Assembly (NCBI RefSeq): GCF_900102165.1
Contig: NZ_FNBD01000001.1
Span: 249,701-313,700, forward strand
Length of the DNA: 64,000 nt
Source of the DNA: Cellulophaga baltica
GTDB lineage: Bacteria > Bacteroidota > Bacteroidia > Flavobacteriales > Flavobacteriaceae
Direction: 5' to 3'
Made by a program: the position numbers and the translations under genes. The notes under the pieces were generated by a model. That model made no database searches. It saw only the letters and a list, made by a program, of their open reading frames with translations, and was not told where the DNA came from. Shown here in pieces: positions 55,750 through 64,000 of the stretch; the stretch's first letter is position 1, and every line of letters starts with the position of its first letter.

Positions 55750-57267
55750 TTACTCCATATTCGTAAATAGAATAAAAGACTCACCTACTAGCGTCATTTT
55801 TACTCCGTCTTTAAAGTTTAGTTCTATGTTATTTTCTATAGGTGTAGCAAAACCATTTTCGTCTACTTCACCAACAAAAGAGCCATCTGCATTGGACTTG
55901 TAACTGTATTTATTTACTGTAATACTGCCTATAAAATCTGATTTTAAATTAAGCTCATACGTTGAGTAATGCGAGTTAACAATGGCTATTGTTTGCTTAC
56001 CATTGTAAGTGCCTACTACTGCGCGCAACCCTTTTTTGTTAGGTAGGTTTACGTTATAAATATCACTGCCAGCAGGAAAAAAGCGTGTTAATAAAGAAAC
56101 AGGGTAGAAATATGGTCTTATAGCTTCGTCTGCAGCATTACCTGTGTGCTCTTCTCCTAAGACGTTCCAGAACCCCCAACGTTTTAATTTATCAGATTGG
56201 TAATCTCCATTGTCTGGACTGTTGTACATAGCGTCATCCATATTCCAAACTAAAGAGCCAGAATATCCTTCGCGCATTGCTTGTATTAAAGCATCGGCCA
56301 TATCTATACCGTAAAATGCTTTGTAAATCATCATATTAGAATCTTCACCAGCATATGGGTCGTTTGCAATTGCCTCTTCGTTTTCTAATTTTAGTTGCGC
56401 ATCTACCTCTGTGTATTTAAATCCTATTTCACCTAACACAATACGCTTGTCTGCAGGAGTTTCTTTTTTATAAGCTCTAAGCATTTGAGCAAATTCTCCA
56501 TTACGAATTAATTGCTGTTGTGGGTATACGTGAATGTCATACAAACCAACATTATCTCCTAAATCTGCTTCCGTTTTTGTAAACCAATCTGTTTGGCTAG
56601 CGGTATTAAAAACAGCAATATCTGGACCCATAACTTTTAGGCTAGATAAGCTGTATTTTTTCATCTCTTCTAAATAGGCCAGTTGTACATTTTTCCAAAT
56701 GTTGTAATCTCCTTTAGTACTAGACCAGTCGCCATTAGGCTCATTAATAATGTTTATTGTTTTAATGTTGGTATAGCCTTTTTCGTTCACCAAATGATTT
56801 AAAAATTTTACAGAGTTTTCAATCCAACTCATATCTATAGTGCTAATATCATCAGTAGAACTATGTCCCCATTCGCCAAACGTAATTTCTATATCGCGGT
56901 CTTTTGCGTAGTCCAACATTTTAAAAAGCGAAACCGTTTTTGTTGTCTCGTCATACGTACCATTATTGTCATAAGACCAAGCAGGATTTGTCACAATTCT
57001 TAAAAACGGAGGACGCATAAAATCTATACGATTAAACAAAGTATTCCAATCCGCGTCACTAAGTGTTTCTGTTCCTAACCAAGTTGGTGTCATTTCATAA
57101 CCACCCCATTGTGCACCGTTACCCACAAAGTCTGTAGAAACCAATTCTTCTGTCAATATTATTTCTCTATTTTTTTCTATTGAAGTAGGTGTAGGTTCAT
57201 CATCATCGCAACTTGCTGCAATAAGTAACATTGGTAATATAGCGGCGAATATATTTTTTACTGTCAT
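55750..57267 (-). CDS. Clan GH-A glycoside hydrolase lipoprotein (upstream copy)
   Basis: 505 residues. Lipobox IAASC20 is followed at once by DDDEP, like the acidic lipoprotein export signal of Flavobacterium, so it is probably displayed on the cell surface. The barrel has E176 (NIINEPNG) and E280 (IVLGEIGF) as catalytic acid/base and nucleophile. Shared blocks with the gene at 53105: GEWG, GPD, YDIHVYP, GIDMADALIQAM, RWGFWNVLG. A C-terminal beta domain starts near 415. Likely the endo-acting surface enzyme of the pair, which is inference. Family unassigned within clan GH-A. Confidence 0.85.
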   Translation of the reverse strand: MTVKNIFAAILPMLLIAASCDDDEPTPTSIEKNREIILTEELVSTDFVGNGAQWGGYEMTPTWLGTETLSDADWNTLFNRIDFMRPPFLRIVTNPAWSYDNNGTYDETTKTVSLFKMLDYAKDRDIEITFGEWGHSSTDDISTIDMSWIENSVKFLNHLVNEKGYTNIKTINIINEPNGDWSSTKGDYNIWKNVQLAYLEEMKKYSLSSLKVMGPDIAVFNTASQTDWFTKTEADLGDNVGLYDIHVYPQQQLIRNGEFAQMLRAYKKETPADKRIVLGEIGFKYTEVDAQLKLENEEAIANDPYAGEDSNMMIYKAFYGIDMADALIQAMREGYSGSLVWNMDDAMYNSPDNGDYQSDKLKRWGFWNVLGEEHTGNAADEAIRPYFYPVSLLTRFFPAGSDIYNVNLPNKKGLRAVVGTYNGKQTIAIVNSHYSTYELNLKSDFIGSITVNKYSYKSNADGSFVGEVDENGFATPIENNIELNFKDGVKMTLVGESFILFTNME

Positions 57268-57324
57268 TTTTTATTTCTTTAGTATTATTGTGTCATCTTA
57301 CCTTTATAGTAAGGTGGCAATCTA

Positions 57325-59022
57325 TTATTTACTTAAATTATACCACATCTTGTTAGACATATGTGCTGTTTCTTCGTAGCTGTAATTGGTGCCGGTCCAG
57401 TTGTATAATTCTGATAAATATTCTACTTCCGCAGCCAATACAATTTCTGTTTCCGAATTAACCTCTAGCGTTAATACAAATTCTGCACCTGTACTATCTG
57501 TTATAGTTACCATATCTCCTACAAGTTCCCAAGTTCCTGTACCTGTAGGTACTTTTCTAAATCTGCTATTGAACTCGGTTTCTGGCCAGCTAGTGTCATT
57601 AGAAATAAAGTTACCGTGCTCACCGTCTGCACCGGAATTATTTTCATATGTTCCGTAAGGATTGTCTCCGTTCTTACCTTCAACAATAAATGAAATTGTA
57701 TTATCTAGTTCTTTACCTGCGCTAGGTAAATAATTATTTAATAGTTCGGTCTTCTCCCAGCCCCAAGTTTCCCAAGTGAACATATCACAGTAAACACTTA
57801 TCCCGCCAACGGTCCAAGTTCCTGCAATAGAGACATCACTTAAGTCTATATCTATTTGTAGATTAATAGTCCAAGTAGCGCTTTCTCCTGTTTCTGAAGT
57901 AACATTTATTGTAGTTGTATTTGCTGTTGAAAAATCTAAAGTGCTACCAACACTACTATCTGTAGTTGCAGCGTAAGAAAGGTTTAAACCTGTAAGCTCT
58001 ATTGCAGAAACATTTGCACCATTATCGGCTATTTTAACTGTAATTTCTTTAGTATCGTTATCTATTTGTGTATCGCCTACTTGATCTGCAACAGTTAATC
58101 CCGTAATACTGTTTCCTGTTTGTATAACGCGTTCTTTAGTCAACGTATACCAAGTTACCTTAGACATATGTGCTAGTTCTTCATAACTCCAATCCGTATC
58201 TGTCCAACTAAAGTTTTCAGCTAGGTAAGGAACTTCAGTTTTTAAATTAACCTCGCTAGTTGCAGTAAGTAGTTCTAAATCTAATTCGTGTTCAACTTTA
58301 TTAGCATCAGTAATAACTACCTTATTACGTTCAAAATCTCGTAACCAAGTACCATTACCCGTTGGTATTTTTCTGAATCTAGAATTAAAATCCCAGCCTT
58401 TACTAGCATCGGTATAACTACCAAAAGCACCATCATCACCAGCATGATGCTCATACTTACCAAAAGGATTTCCTTTAGCATCTGCACCTTCTACAGTAAA
58501 AGTAATCTTGTTGTCTAGTTCTGGGGTCAACTCAGCTAAATACCCAAACATACTTTCGTTCTTTTCCCAGCCCCAGCTTTCCCAGGTAAACATATCGCAA
58601 TACATACGCACATCACCAATATACCAAGTACCTTCAAGATCGGACTTAAACGGTAGTAAGGAAATCTCCCAATCTAAACTTTCTCCTGCACCAGAAGCAA
58701 CGGAAATTTTAGTTGTACCATTGCTTAAATCTAGTGTTGTGCCCTTCTCGTTTGCAGAACTGGCACCGTATGAAAACTCAATGTTTTTAATTTCTACCTT
58801 AGATAAATCTGCTATATTTTCTGTTTTTGCATAAATTTTAATTTTAGCATCATCAAAATTACGTTCTATTATAGCTGTACCTATTTGGCCTTCAACTAAA
58901 ATAGAAACCACGTTGCGTTCTTTTTGCCAATCTGCGCCCTCTACATCTTCTAGAGGATTTTCTGTACAAGCAACAAAAATTAGGGCTAGTACTATAAAGT
59001 ATATGTTATATAATTTTTTCAT
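57325..59022 (-). CDS. SusE/SusF-position surface glycan-binding lipoprotein with two 270-residue repeats
   Basis: 565 residues. Lipobox FVAC19. The body is two repeats (about 35-295 and 299-563) with an exact 270-residue offset. Each starts with an Ig-like beta part and continues with a block GTW..G..VYCDMFTWE-WGWEK (140-154 and 410-424), FNSRFRK(I/V)PTG and a final YLxExxxWTxxxxSYEExAHMS. The first part recalls DUF5018-like SusE domains; the second is not recognised. The many Trp/Tyr residues suit glycan binding at the surface. It follows susD by 12 bases. Binding is inferred from position. Confidence 0.75.
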   Translation of the reverse strand: MKKLYNIYFIVLALIFVACTENPLEDVEGADWQKERNVVSILVEGQIGTAIIERNFDDAKIKIYAKTENIADLSKVEIKNIEFSYGASSANEKGTTLDLSNGTTKISVASGAGESLDWEISLLPFKSDLEGTWYIGDVRMYCDMFTWESWGWEKNESMFGYLAELTPELDNKITFTVEGADAKGNPFGKYEHHAGDDGAFGSYTDASKGWDFNSRFRKIPTGNGTWLRDFERNKVVITDANKVEHELDLELLTATSEVNLKTEVPYLAENFSWTDTDWSYEELAHMSKVTWYTLTKERVIQTGNSITGLTVADQVGDTQIDNDTKEITVKIADNGANVSAIELTGLNLSYAATTDSSVGSTLDFSTANTTTINVTSETGESATWTINLQIDIDLSDVSIAGTWTVGGISVYCDMFTWETWGWEKTELLNNYLPSAGKELDNTISFIVEGKNGDNPYGTYENNSGADGEHGNFISNDTSWPETEFNSRFRKVPTGTGTWELVGDMVTITDSTGAEFVLTLEVNSETEIVLAAEVEYLSELYNWTGTNYSYEETAHMSNKMWYNLSK

Positions 59023-59034
59023 TATGCTTTATGT

Positions 59035-60537
59035 TTAGTTGATATTAGGGTTTAAATCGATCTCACGTTGTGGAATTGGATAAAAAGCAACTGCTTCTGG
59101 AGAAAGACCTGCTGCTTTAGTAACATTGCTTTGCACTGTGTTTGTGCGTCTAAGGTCCCATAGGCGGTCTCCTTCGTAAGCAAGTTCTCTTTGGCGTTCT
59201 GCTACAACTAATTTTCTAAAATCTACTTTAGATAAGCCACCAATACTAGCTAATTCTGTTGCGTTTGCTCTACTTCTAATTTGATTGTATTGTGCTAAAC
59301 CATCTGCATTGGCAGTAGCTTCTGCATATACCAATTGTATGTCTGAGTAACGAAGTAAGTATGGTCTTGTACTTGTTTTATCACCCTCAAATAAAGGATC
59401 TATGTATTTTCTTGTAAAAGGATAAATTACAGTACCATCTGCAACAGAACCTATAGCTGCCTCATCTTGATCGTATATTTCTGAAACAAATAAATCGGTT
59501 TTACGTTTATCATCCGCAGCATAAGAAGAAAACAACTTATCTGAGGTTTGAAAAACACTCCACCCATCATGTGTTGGAGAAAAAGTACCATCTGTATTTT
59601 TTAGATAAACTGTAGCACCATCTATATAAGGAATAAAGTACTTAGATAATTTAGAGTAATCTCCTTCTTGCGTACCGGACCTGTCTAACGATAAAATAAA
59701 AATATGTTCAGGGCCGTTTGGAGCCTCTACATTATAAATGTTTTGAAGATCCATATCGTGCCTATATTCCCCTTGATTATTTAAAACCATACCCGCATAT
59801 TCTGCAGATTTAGCATATAAATTATCTACACTTTCTGTAATAGCGTTGTATTTAGGAACCCCATTTTCTTTAGCAGAAGCTGCAAATAAATAAATTTTAG
59901 AAAGTAATGCTTGTGCAGCAACTTTATCTGCACGACCCGTAACTCTGTTTACCTCTAAATTGTCTATTGCTCTAGTTAAGTCTTCAATTAAAAAAGCATA
60001 AACCTCTTGCATATCCACAGGTAGCGTAGCCGTTGTTTCATCTAATTTGTCTATAAGAGATTTTTGTAATGGCGCCAACCCAAAAGCTTTTACGGCATTA
60101 AAGTGGTTGTAAGCTCTTAAAAATAAAGCTTCTCCAAGAATGCGTTTTTCGTCTTCTGGGTTAAAGCCTTTGCCTTCTATATTTTCTATAACCGCATTGG
60201 CACGGTTTACAGCAATATAAATAGACCTATAGTACTGTGTTAGTAATTGGTTTTGAGCAGTAACCTCCCAATTGACAAATGCTTGTGCATCTGGACCCTC
60301 ATCTGCTTTTACATCACAATTATCTGATGCCAATTCTGTAAAGTAATATGTGACTGGAGCATAGCTTACAAGTGTAAGTGCATCATAAGCATATAAAATA
60401 GACGCCTCTGCATCTTCTATGGTTTTATAGAAATTTTCATCAGAGTAAAAACCAGTAGGCTCTACATCTAAGCTTTCGCAAGAAGTAACACCAGTTACCA
60501 GAGCAAGTCCTACTATTAATCTTTTAAAGTGCTTCAT
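59035..60537 (-). CDS. susD: SusD/RagB family glycan-binding lipoprotein
   Basis: About 500 residues from ATG 60537 (MKHFKRLIVGLALVTG); an in-frame ATG at 60570 is also possible but gives a longer n-region. Lipobox VTSC followed by ESLDVEPTGFYSDENFYKTIEDAEASILYAYDAL. TPR-like SusD helices, including LFLRAYNHFNAVKAFGLAPL and the C-terminal RQRELAYEGDRLWDLRRTN and YPIPQREIDLNPN. It caps the SusC barrel and binds oligosaccharide. It follows susC by 44 bases (11 from the upstream ATG). Confidence 0.93.
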   Translation of the reverse strand: MKHFKRLIVGLALVTGVTSCESLDVEPTGFYSDENFYKTIEDAEASILYAYDALTLVSYAPVTYYFTELASDNCDVKADEGPDAQAFVNWEVTAQNQLLTQYYRSIYIAVNRANAVIENIEGKGFNPEDEKRILGEALFLRAYNHFNAVKAFGLAPLQKSLIDKLDETTATLPVDMQEVYAFLIEDLTRAIDNLEVNRVTGRADKVAAQALLSKIYLFAASAKENGVPKYNAITESVDNLYAKSAEYAGMVLNNQGEYRHDMDLQNIYNVEAPNGPEHIFILSLDRSGTQEGDYSKLSKYFIPYIDGATVYLKNTDGTFSPTHDGWSVFQTSDKLFSSYAADDKRKTDLFVSEIYDQDEAAIGSVADGTVIYPFTRKYIDPLFEGDKTSTRPYLLRYSDIQLVYAEATANADGLAQYNQIRSRANATELASIGGLSKVDFRKLVVAERQRELAYEGDRLWDLRRTNTVQSNVTKAAGLSPEAVAFYPIPQREIDLNPNIN

Positions 60538-60581
60538 TTTCAATTCGTTTATTATTGTCAATGTTTTCATTTTAACTGAAT

Positions 60582-63500
60582 TTAAAAGGTTAATTCTACG
60601 CCTAAAGTCCAGTTTCTTAACTTAGGATACCCACCCCAGTAAATACCATCTCCACCTAGTTCCGGATCATAACCTTTGAAATCTGTAAGGGTGAATAGAT
60701 TGGTACCGTTCATAAAAATTCTACCTTTTTTAAGCCAAGCCGTTTGTAAGTCTTTTATAGTATAGCCTACAGATAGGTTCTGTAAGCGTAAAAAACTTCC
60801 TTTTTCTATAAACCAATCCGACATATAAACAGTGCGACCATCTCTTAAGCTTGGGTAATTGTTGGTTGCGTTATCTTGCGTCCAACGTAATGGTGTATTA
60901 CTCGGTTCACTAAATGCTTTAGTATTAAAGACATCTTGACCAATACTACTGTTAAAAAAAAGTGAGAAGTCAAAATTCTTATAGCGTGCATTAAGATTAA
61001 AACTCGCTATGAAATCTGGATTAGGATTCCCGATTATAGCACGATCATTCTCATCAATAACGCCATCTTCATTTAAATCTTTGTATTTAAATTCTCCTGG
61101 TTGCGCTAAAACACCTGTTAGCCCCGCGGCTAATCCTTCAGCTTCAGACTGTATAATACCATCTACTTTATACCCATAAAAAACATTTATAGGCTGCCCA
61201 ATAGCTAAAATATTAGGGATAGAACGGAAAGCTTCTACTTGATTACCAGAGAACTCATACTTAAAACCAGTAAGCGCATCTGTATTTAAGCCTGACGCAA
61301 GCGCATCTCCAAGACTAACCACTTTGTTTTTGTTTTTTGAAAAAATCACCATGGCGTCAAGACCCCAATCTTCTTTAGCAACAATAGCTCCATCTAATGT
61401 TAATTCAACTCCTTGATTTTCTATTTCTCCATCATTAACCCACGTTTTGTCATAAGAAGAAGAGGGAGAAAGTAAACGTTCACGCAACAAATCTGAGGTA
61501 GACTTTTTATAGTAATCTGCTGTGATTTTTATTCTGTTATTCAAAAATGCAATATCAGCTCCTATATTAAATTGTGCTGTAGTCTCCCATTTCAAATCTG
61601 GATTAGGAATACCACCCCAGGTTTTCTTACCACTTTGGCTATCCTGACCTACTACATATCCAGGACCAATTGTTGTTTGCCAACGACCATTTACATAGTA
61701 TTGATCTTGTCCGTATCTACTATTAATTAAATAAGGAGAAATACCTTGATTCCCAGAAATACCATAACTAGCGCGTAGTTTAAACTCATCAAAAACATTT
61801 AAATTTTCAATGAAGCTTTCTTTATGCAATTTCCAACCCAAGGCCCCAGAAGGGAACATTGCCCATTGATTGTTGGCTCCAAATTTTGAAGAACCATCGG
61901 TACGCACGGTAAAAGTTGCTAAATATTTGTCTTCATAAGAATAATTTAAACGCCCCAGTCCAGAGTACATCACCGTTTCAGATAAGCCGTTCGCCACAGA
62001 TTGCTTTTCGGGATTACCCGCGGCGAGGTTACCATTCCCTAAAGATTCATTTAAAAAATCATAAGCTTTTAAATCAGAAGTTCTAGCTTCATATCCTTGG
62101 TATGAGAAACCAGCCATGGCAGTAAGACTATGTTTCTCTTTAAACGTATCGTTAAACGTTAAGAACGTTTCCGCTACAGTTTCACTGCTCTCCCAATTAC
62201 TAACACCTCCAGAACCATTATTAAAAGTACCATCCTCTGTATATTTTTTGGGATTATAATAGTCCGTAATAGAACGACCAAATTTATGGTTTACTTGAGT
62301 TTTTAATTTTAAAGTCGGAATAAATTGAATCTCTACAAAAGCAGAACCTATAAAATCTAAAAACTTGTTTTTATTGGTTCTATTTTCAGTTAATGCAATA
62401 GGGTGCGAATAATCTTGTGACCCTGCTAAAAAATAATCATTAGAAGGATTTCCTTCCAAATTCACCGGAAAAATAGGATTACGCCAGTATGCCAATCCTC
62501 CATTATCATTTCTATTTCCTTTAGAATAAATAACATTTCCTCCAATGGTAACTTTATCATCATAAATTTTATGAATAACATTAAGATTAATGTTCAGTTT
62601 TTCATAATCATCATCTATGTACACTCCTTCGTTTGTATAGTAAGTTGTACTTAGACTAAATTGAGTTCTATCTGTCTGACTCCGTATAGCAAGATTGGTA
62701 TTATTAGATACCGGATCGCGAAATACTACATCATCCCAACGTGTATTATAAGACCAATCACCATTCTTTAACTCTCCTACGGAAGGATAATACACCCCGT
62801 TTGCATCTCTAGCACCGATATATATGGGCGTAAAACCACCATTTACTCTACTTTCGTTGCTTAGCTCAGCCATTAAAACTGGATCCCTCCATAAATTCAA
62901 ATCAGAGGTAAACCTTGTAAACGTATTTTGCTGAGAAACGGTTACCTCAGTACTATGTTTTGCCCCCTTTTTTGTGGTGATTATGATCACGCCATTTGCT
63001 CCTCGAGAACCATAAATAGCAGCAGCAGAAGCATCTTTTAACACTTCCATGGAGGCAATATCTTGAGGAGATATTTGCTTTAAATCTCCGGCATAACCAA
63101 TTGGAAAGCCATCTACAACCACAAGAGGATCATTACCACCGCGTAAAGAACTACCCCCTCTAATTCTTACAACCGCACCTGCTCCGGGAGTATCTGAAGC
63201 TGCGACAACTTGCACACCCGCCACTTGACCTTGTAGCAATCCATCTATAGAGTTTGATGGTTTTGAAGGAATATTATCCATTTCTACAGAAGTTACGGAT
63301 CCTGTAAGATCACTCTTTTTCACAGATCCATACCCCACAACAACAACTTCCGAAAGCTGTTCAAGATCCTCTTCTAAGACTACAGTAATTGCAGTATTTT
63401 CCGAAATAGGAATTGTTTGAGTTACAAAGCCTATATATGAAACTACAAGCTCGTTATTGGAACCACTCAATTCAATAGAAAAATTTCCATCAAAATCTGT

Positions 63501-63665
63501 TGTCACTCCGTTTGCTGTAGAACCACCTTCCATAATGGTTACACCAAGCAAAGGAATTCCGTCGTTAGATTTTACTGTTCCGGTTACCTTAATTTGCGCT
63601 GCTCCTGAAAAGCTTAAAATTAAGAAAACAATAAAAATCATACTTTTTTGAAACTCATACCTCAT
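60582..63665 (-). CDS. susC: SusC/RagA family TonB-dependent outer-membrane transporter
   Basis: 1,027 residues. Signal peptide ends near GAAQ. An N-terminal CarboxypepD_reg-like domain (about 25-100, VTGTVKSNDGIPLLGVTIMEGG) precedes a TonB-box region (EEDLEQLSEVVVVGYGSVKKSDLTG), the plug domain (IRGGSSLRGGNDPLVVVDGFP, AAAIYGSRGANGVIIITTKKG) and a 22-strand barrel ending NWTLGVELTF. It imports the glycan with SusD, powered by the TonB-ExbB-ExbD system. First gene of the locus. Confidence 0.96.
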   Translation of the reverse strand: MRYEFQKSMIFIVFLILSFSGAAQIKVTGTVKSNDGIPLLGVTIMEGGSTANGVTTDFDGNFSIELSGSNNELVVSYIGFVTQTIPISENTAITVVLEEDLEQLSEVVVVGYGSVKKSDLTGSVTSVEMDNIPSKPSNSIDGLLQGQVAGVQVVAASDTPGAGAVVRIRGGSSLRGGNDPLVVVDGFPIGYAGDLKQISPQDIASMEVLKDASAAAIYGSRGANGVIIITTKKGAKHSTEVTVSQQNTFTRFTSDLNLWRDPVLMAELSNESRVNGGFTPIYIGARDANGVYYPSVGELKNGDWSYNTRWDDVVFRDPVSNNTNLAIRSQTDRTQFSLSTTYYTNEGVYIDDDYEKLNINLNVIHKIYDDKVTIGGNVIYSKGNRNDNGGLAYWRNPIFPVNLEGNPSNDYFLAGSQDYSHPIALTENRTNKNKFLDFIGSAFVEIQFIPTLKLKTQVNHKFGRSITDYYNPKKYTEDGTFNNGSGGVSNWESSETVAETFLTFNDTFKEKHSLTAMAGFSYQGYEARTSDLKAYDFLNESLGNGNLAAGNPEKQSVANGLSETVMYSGLGRLNYSYEDKYLATFTVRTDGSSKFGANNQWAMFPSGALGWKLHKESFIENLNVFDEFKLRASYGISGNQGISPYLINSRYGQDQYYVNGRWQTTIGPGYVVGQDSQSGKKTWGGIPNPDLKWETTAQFNIGADIAFLNNRIKITADYYKKSTSDLLRERLLSPSSSYDKTWVNDGEIENQGVELTLDGAIVAKEDWGLDAMVIFSKNKNKVVSLGDALASGLNTDALTGFKYEFSGNQVEAFRSIPNILAIGQPINVFYGYKVDGIIQSEAEGLAAGLTGVLAQPGEFKYKDLNEDGVIDENDRAIIGNPNPDFIASFNLNARYKNFDFSLFFNSSIGQDVFNTKAFSEPSNTPLRWTQDNATNNYPSLRDGRTVYMSDWFIEKGSFLRLQNLSVGYTIKDLQTAWLKKGRIFMNGTNLFTLTDFKGYDPELGGDGIYWGGYPKLRNWTLGVELTF

Positions 63666-63923
63666 TAGTTCATGATTTTTTTAGTTAGTAATTAAGTTGT
63701 TGACAAAATAATAACATATCCTTAACCTTAATTTTGTAAATCATGTTGATTAATGATACTAATATGAAAAAACATCAAAAAAGCATTAACAAGAAGTCAT
63801 AAAAACAAAATATATAAGATAATTTATACTTATTTTTATTTAATTTGATAATTTATAAGACTATATATTTATAATTTAATATATTTTATATCTTATTTTG
63901 AGAAAACACACCATGATACTTTT
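63666..63923. promoter_or_regulatory. Divergent regulatory region of the polysaccharide locus
   Basis: 258 bases, very AT-rich, between susC and the divergent regulator gene. It contains the 18-base element TAAATCATGTTGATTAAT at 63737-63754, 72 bases before the susC ATG. No exact TAnnTTTG box is evident on the susC side (TATTTTG lacks one base), consistent with an activator-dependent promoter. Confidence 0.55.
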
Positions 63924-64000
63924 ATGAACAAAGAAGCGCGTATTTTAAGAGAATTAGTCCCTATATCTGAAGATGATTTCTTTATTGTCTTAAATCATCA
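63924..64000 (+). CDS. Probable AraC-family regulator (5' end only)
   Basis: Starts at ATG 63924 (MNKEARILRELVPISEDDFFIVLNH) and leaves the window after 25 codons. The segment recalls the N-terminal cupin part of Bacteroidota AraC-type regulators (DDFFVVLNH). Only 25 residues are visible, so the family is inferred. Its position divergent from susC makes it a candidate regulator of the locus. Confidence 0.5.
   Translation, partial: MNKEARILRELVPISEDDFFIVLNH

Noticed and set aside
57285-57320. Weak inverted repeat between the SusE/F-position gene and the upstream GH-A gene
   Set aside because: Only about five pairs and no T-tract; not enough to call a terminator or operator.

Overview
The window is AT-rich chromosomal DNA from a member of the Bacteroidota, most likely a marine Flavobacteriaceae (Maribacter/Zobellia/Cellulophaga type; the genus cannot be fixed from the sequence alone). 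Supporting marks are an alternative complex III cytochrome module, the PorT protein of type IX secretion, a SusC/SusD locus, DUF2723 and flavobacterial SPOR proteins, and many promoters with the Bacteroidota -7 box TAnnTTTG and a TTTG/TTG element about 17-20 bases upstream.

Layout. 1-4,100 (minus strand): the end of an alternative complex III operon (actA, then actB running off the left edge). 4.2-9.4 kb: a small SPOR protein and the rimP-nusA-infB operon, with a leader hairpin and a tRNA-Gln behind it. 9.7-16.6 kb: a DUF2723 membrane protein, a thioredoxin-fold protein without its cysteines, a metallophosphoesterase, CutC and a secreted glycosylasparaginase. 16.6-22.9 kb: polA, rplM-rpsI and rpsB-tsf; S2 carries a C-terminal helix-hairpin-helix extension. 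22.9-23.5 kb: a gene desert holding the decayed remains of a secreted carbohydrate-binding protein (CBM6-like plus a type IX sorting domain). 23.5-33.3 kb: M61 peptidase, pyrH-frr, an RND/MMPL exporter, asnS, rpoN and a PAP2-like membrane protein. 33.3-38.5 kb: porT, an ExbB/4-TM protein/ExbD/ExbD operon, tRNA-Ser, ansA and tatD. 38.5-51.4 kb: a retropepsin-like protease, a di-haem peroxidase, sucA-sucB, an amidohydrolase, galE, a DegT aminotransferase, waaA (Kdo transferase), an overlooked 41-residue membrane protein and a haem-binding protein.

51.4-64 kb is the accessory part: a polysaccharide utilisation locus on the minus strand, in transcription order susC, susD, a duplicated SusE/F-position lipoprotein, a clan GH-A lipoprotein, GH130, a second paralogous GH-A lipoprotein and a sodium:solute symporter. 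A divergent gene starting at 63,924 looks like an AraC-type regulator. An 18-base element (17/18 identical) occurs both in the susC upstream region and just before GH130, which suggests one regulator acting at two points. GH130 makes beta-manno-configured glycans the most plausible substrate, but the two GH-A enzymes fit no family I can name with confidence.

The most notable points are the two GH-A paralogues with different lipoprotein sorting contexts, the tandemly duplicated binding protein, the shared 18-base element and the CBM6/T9SS pseudogene. Most of the rest is ordinary flavobacterial housekeeping content.
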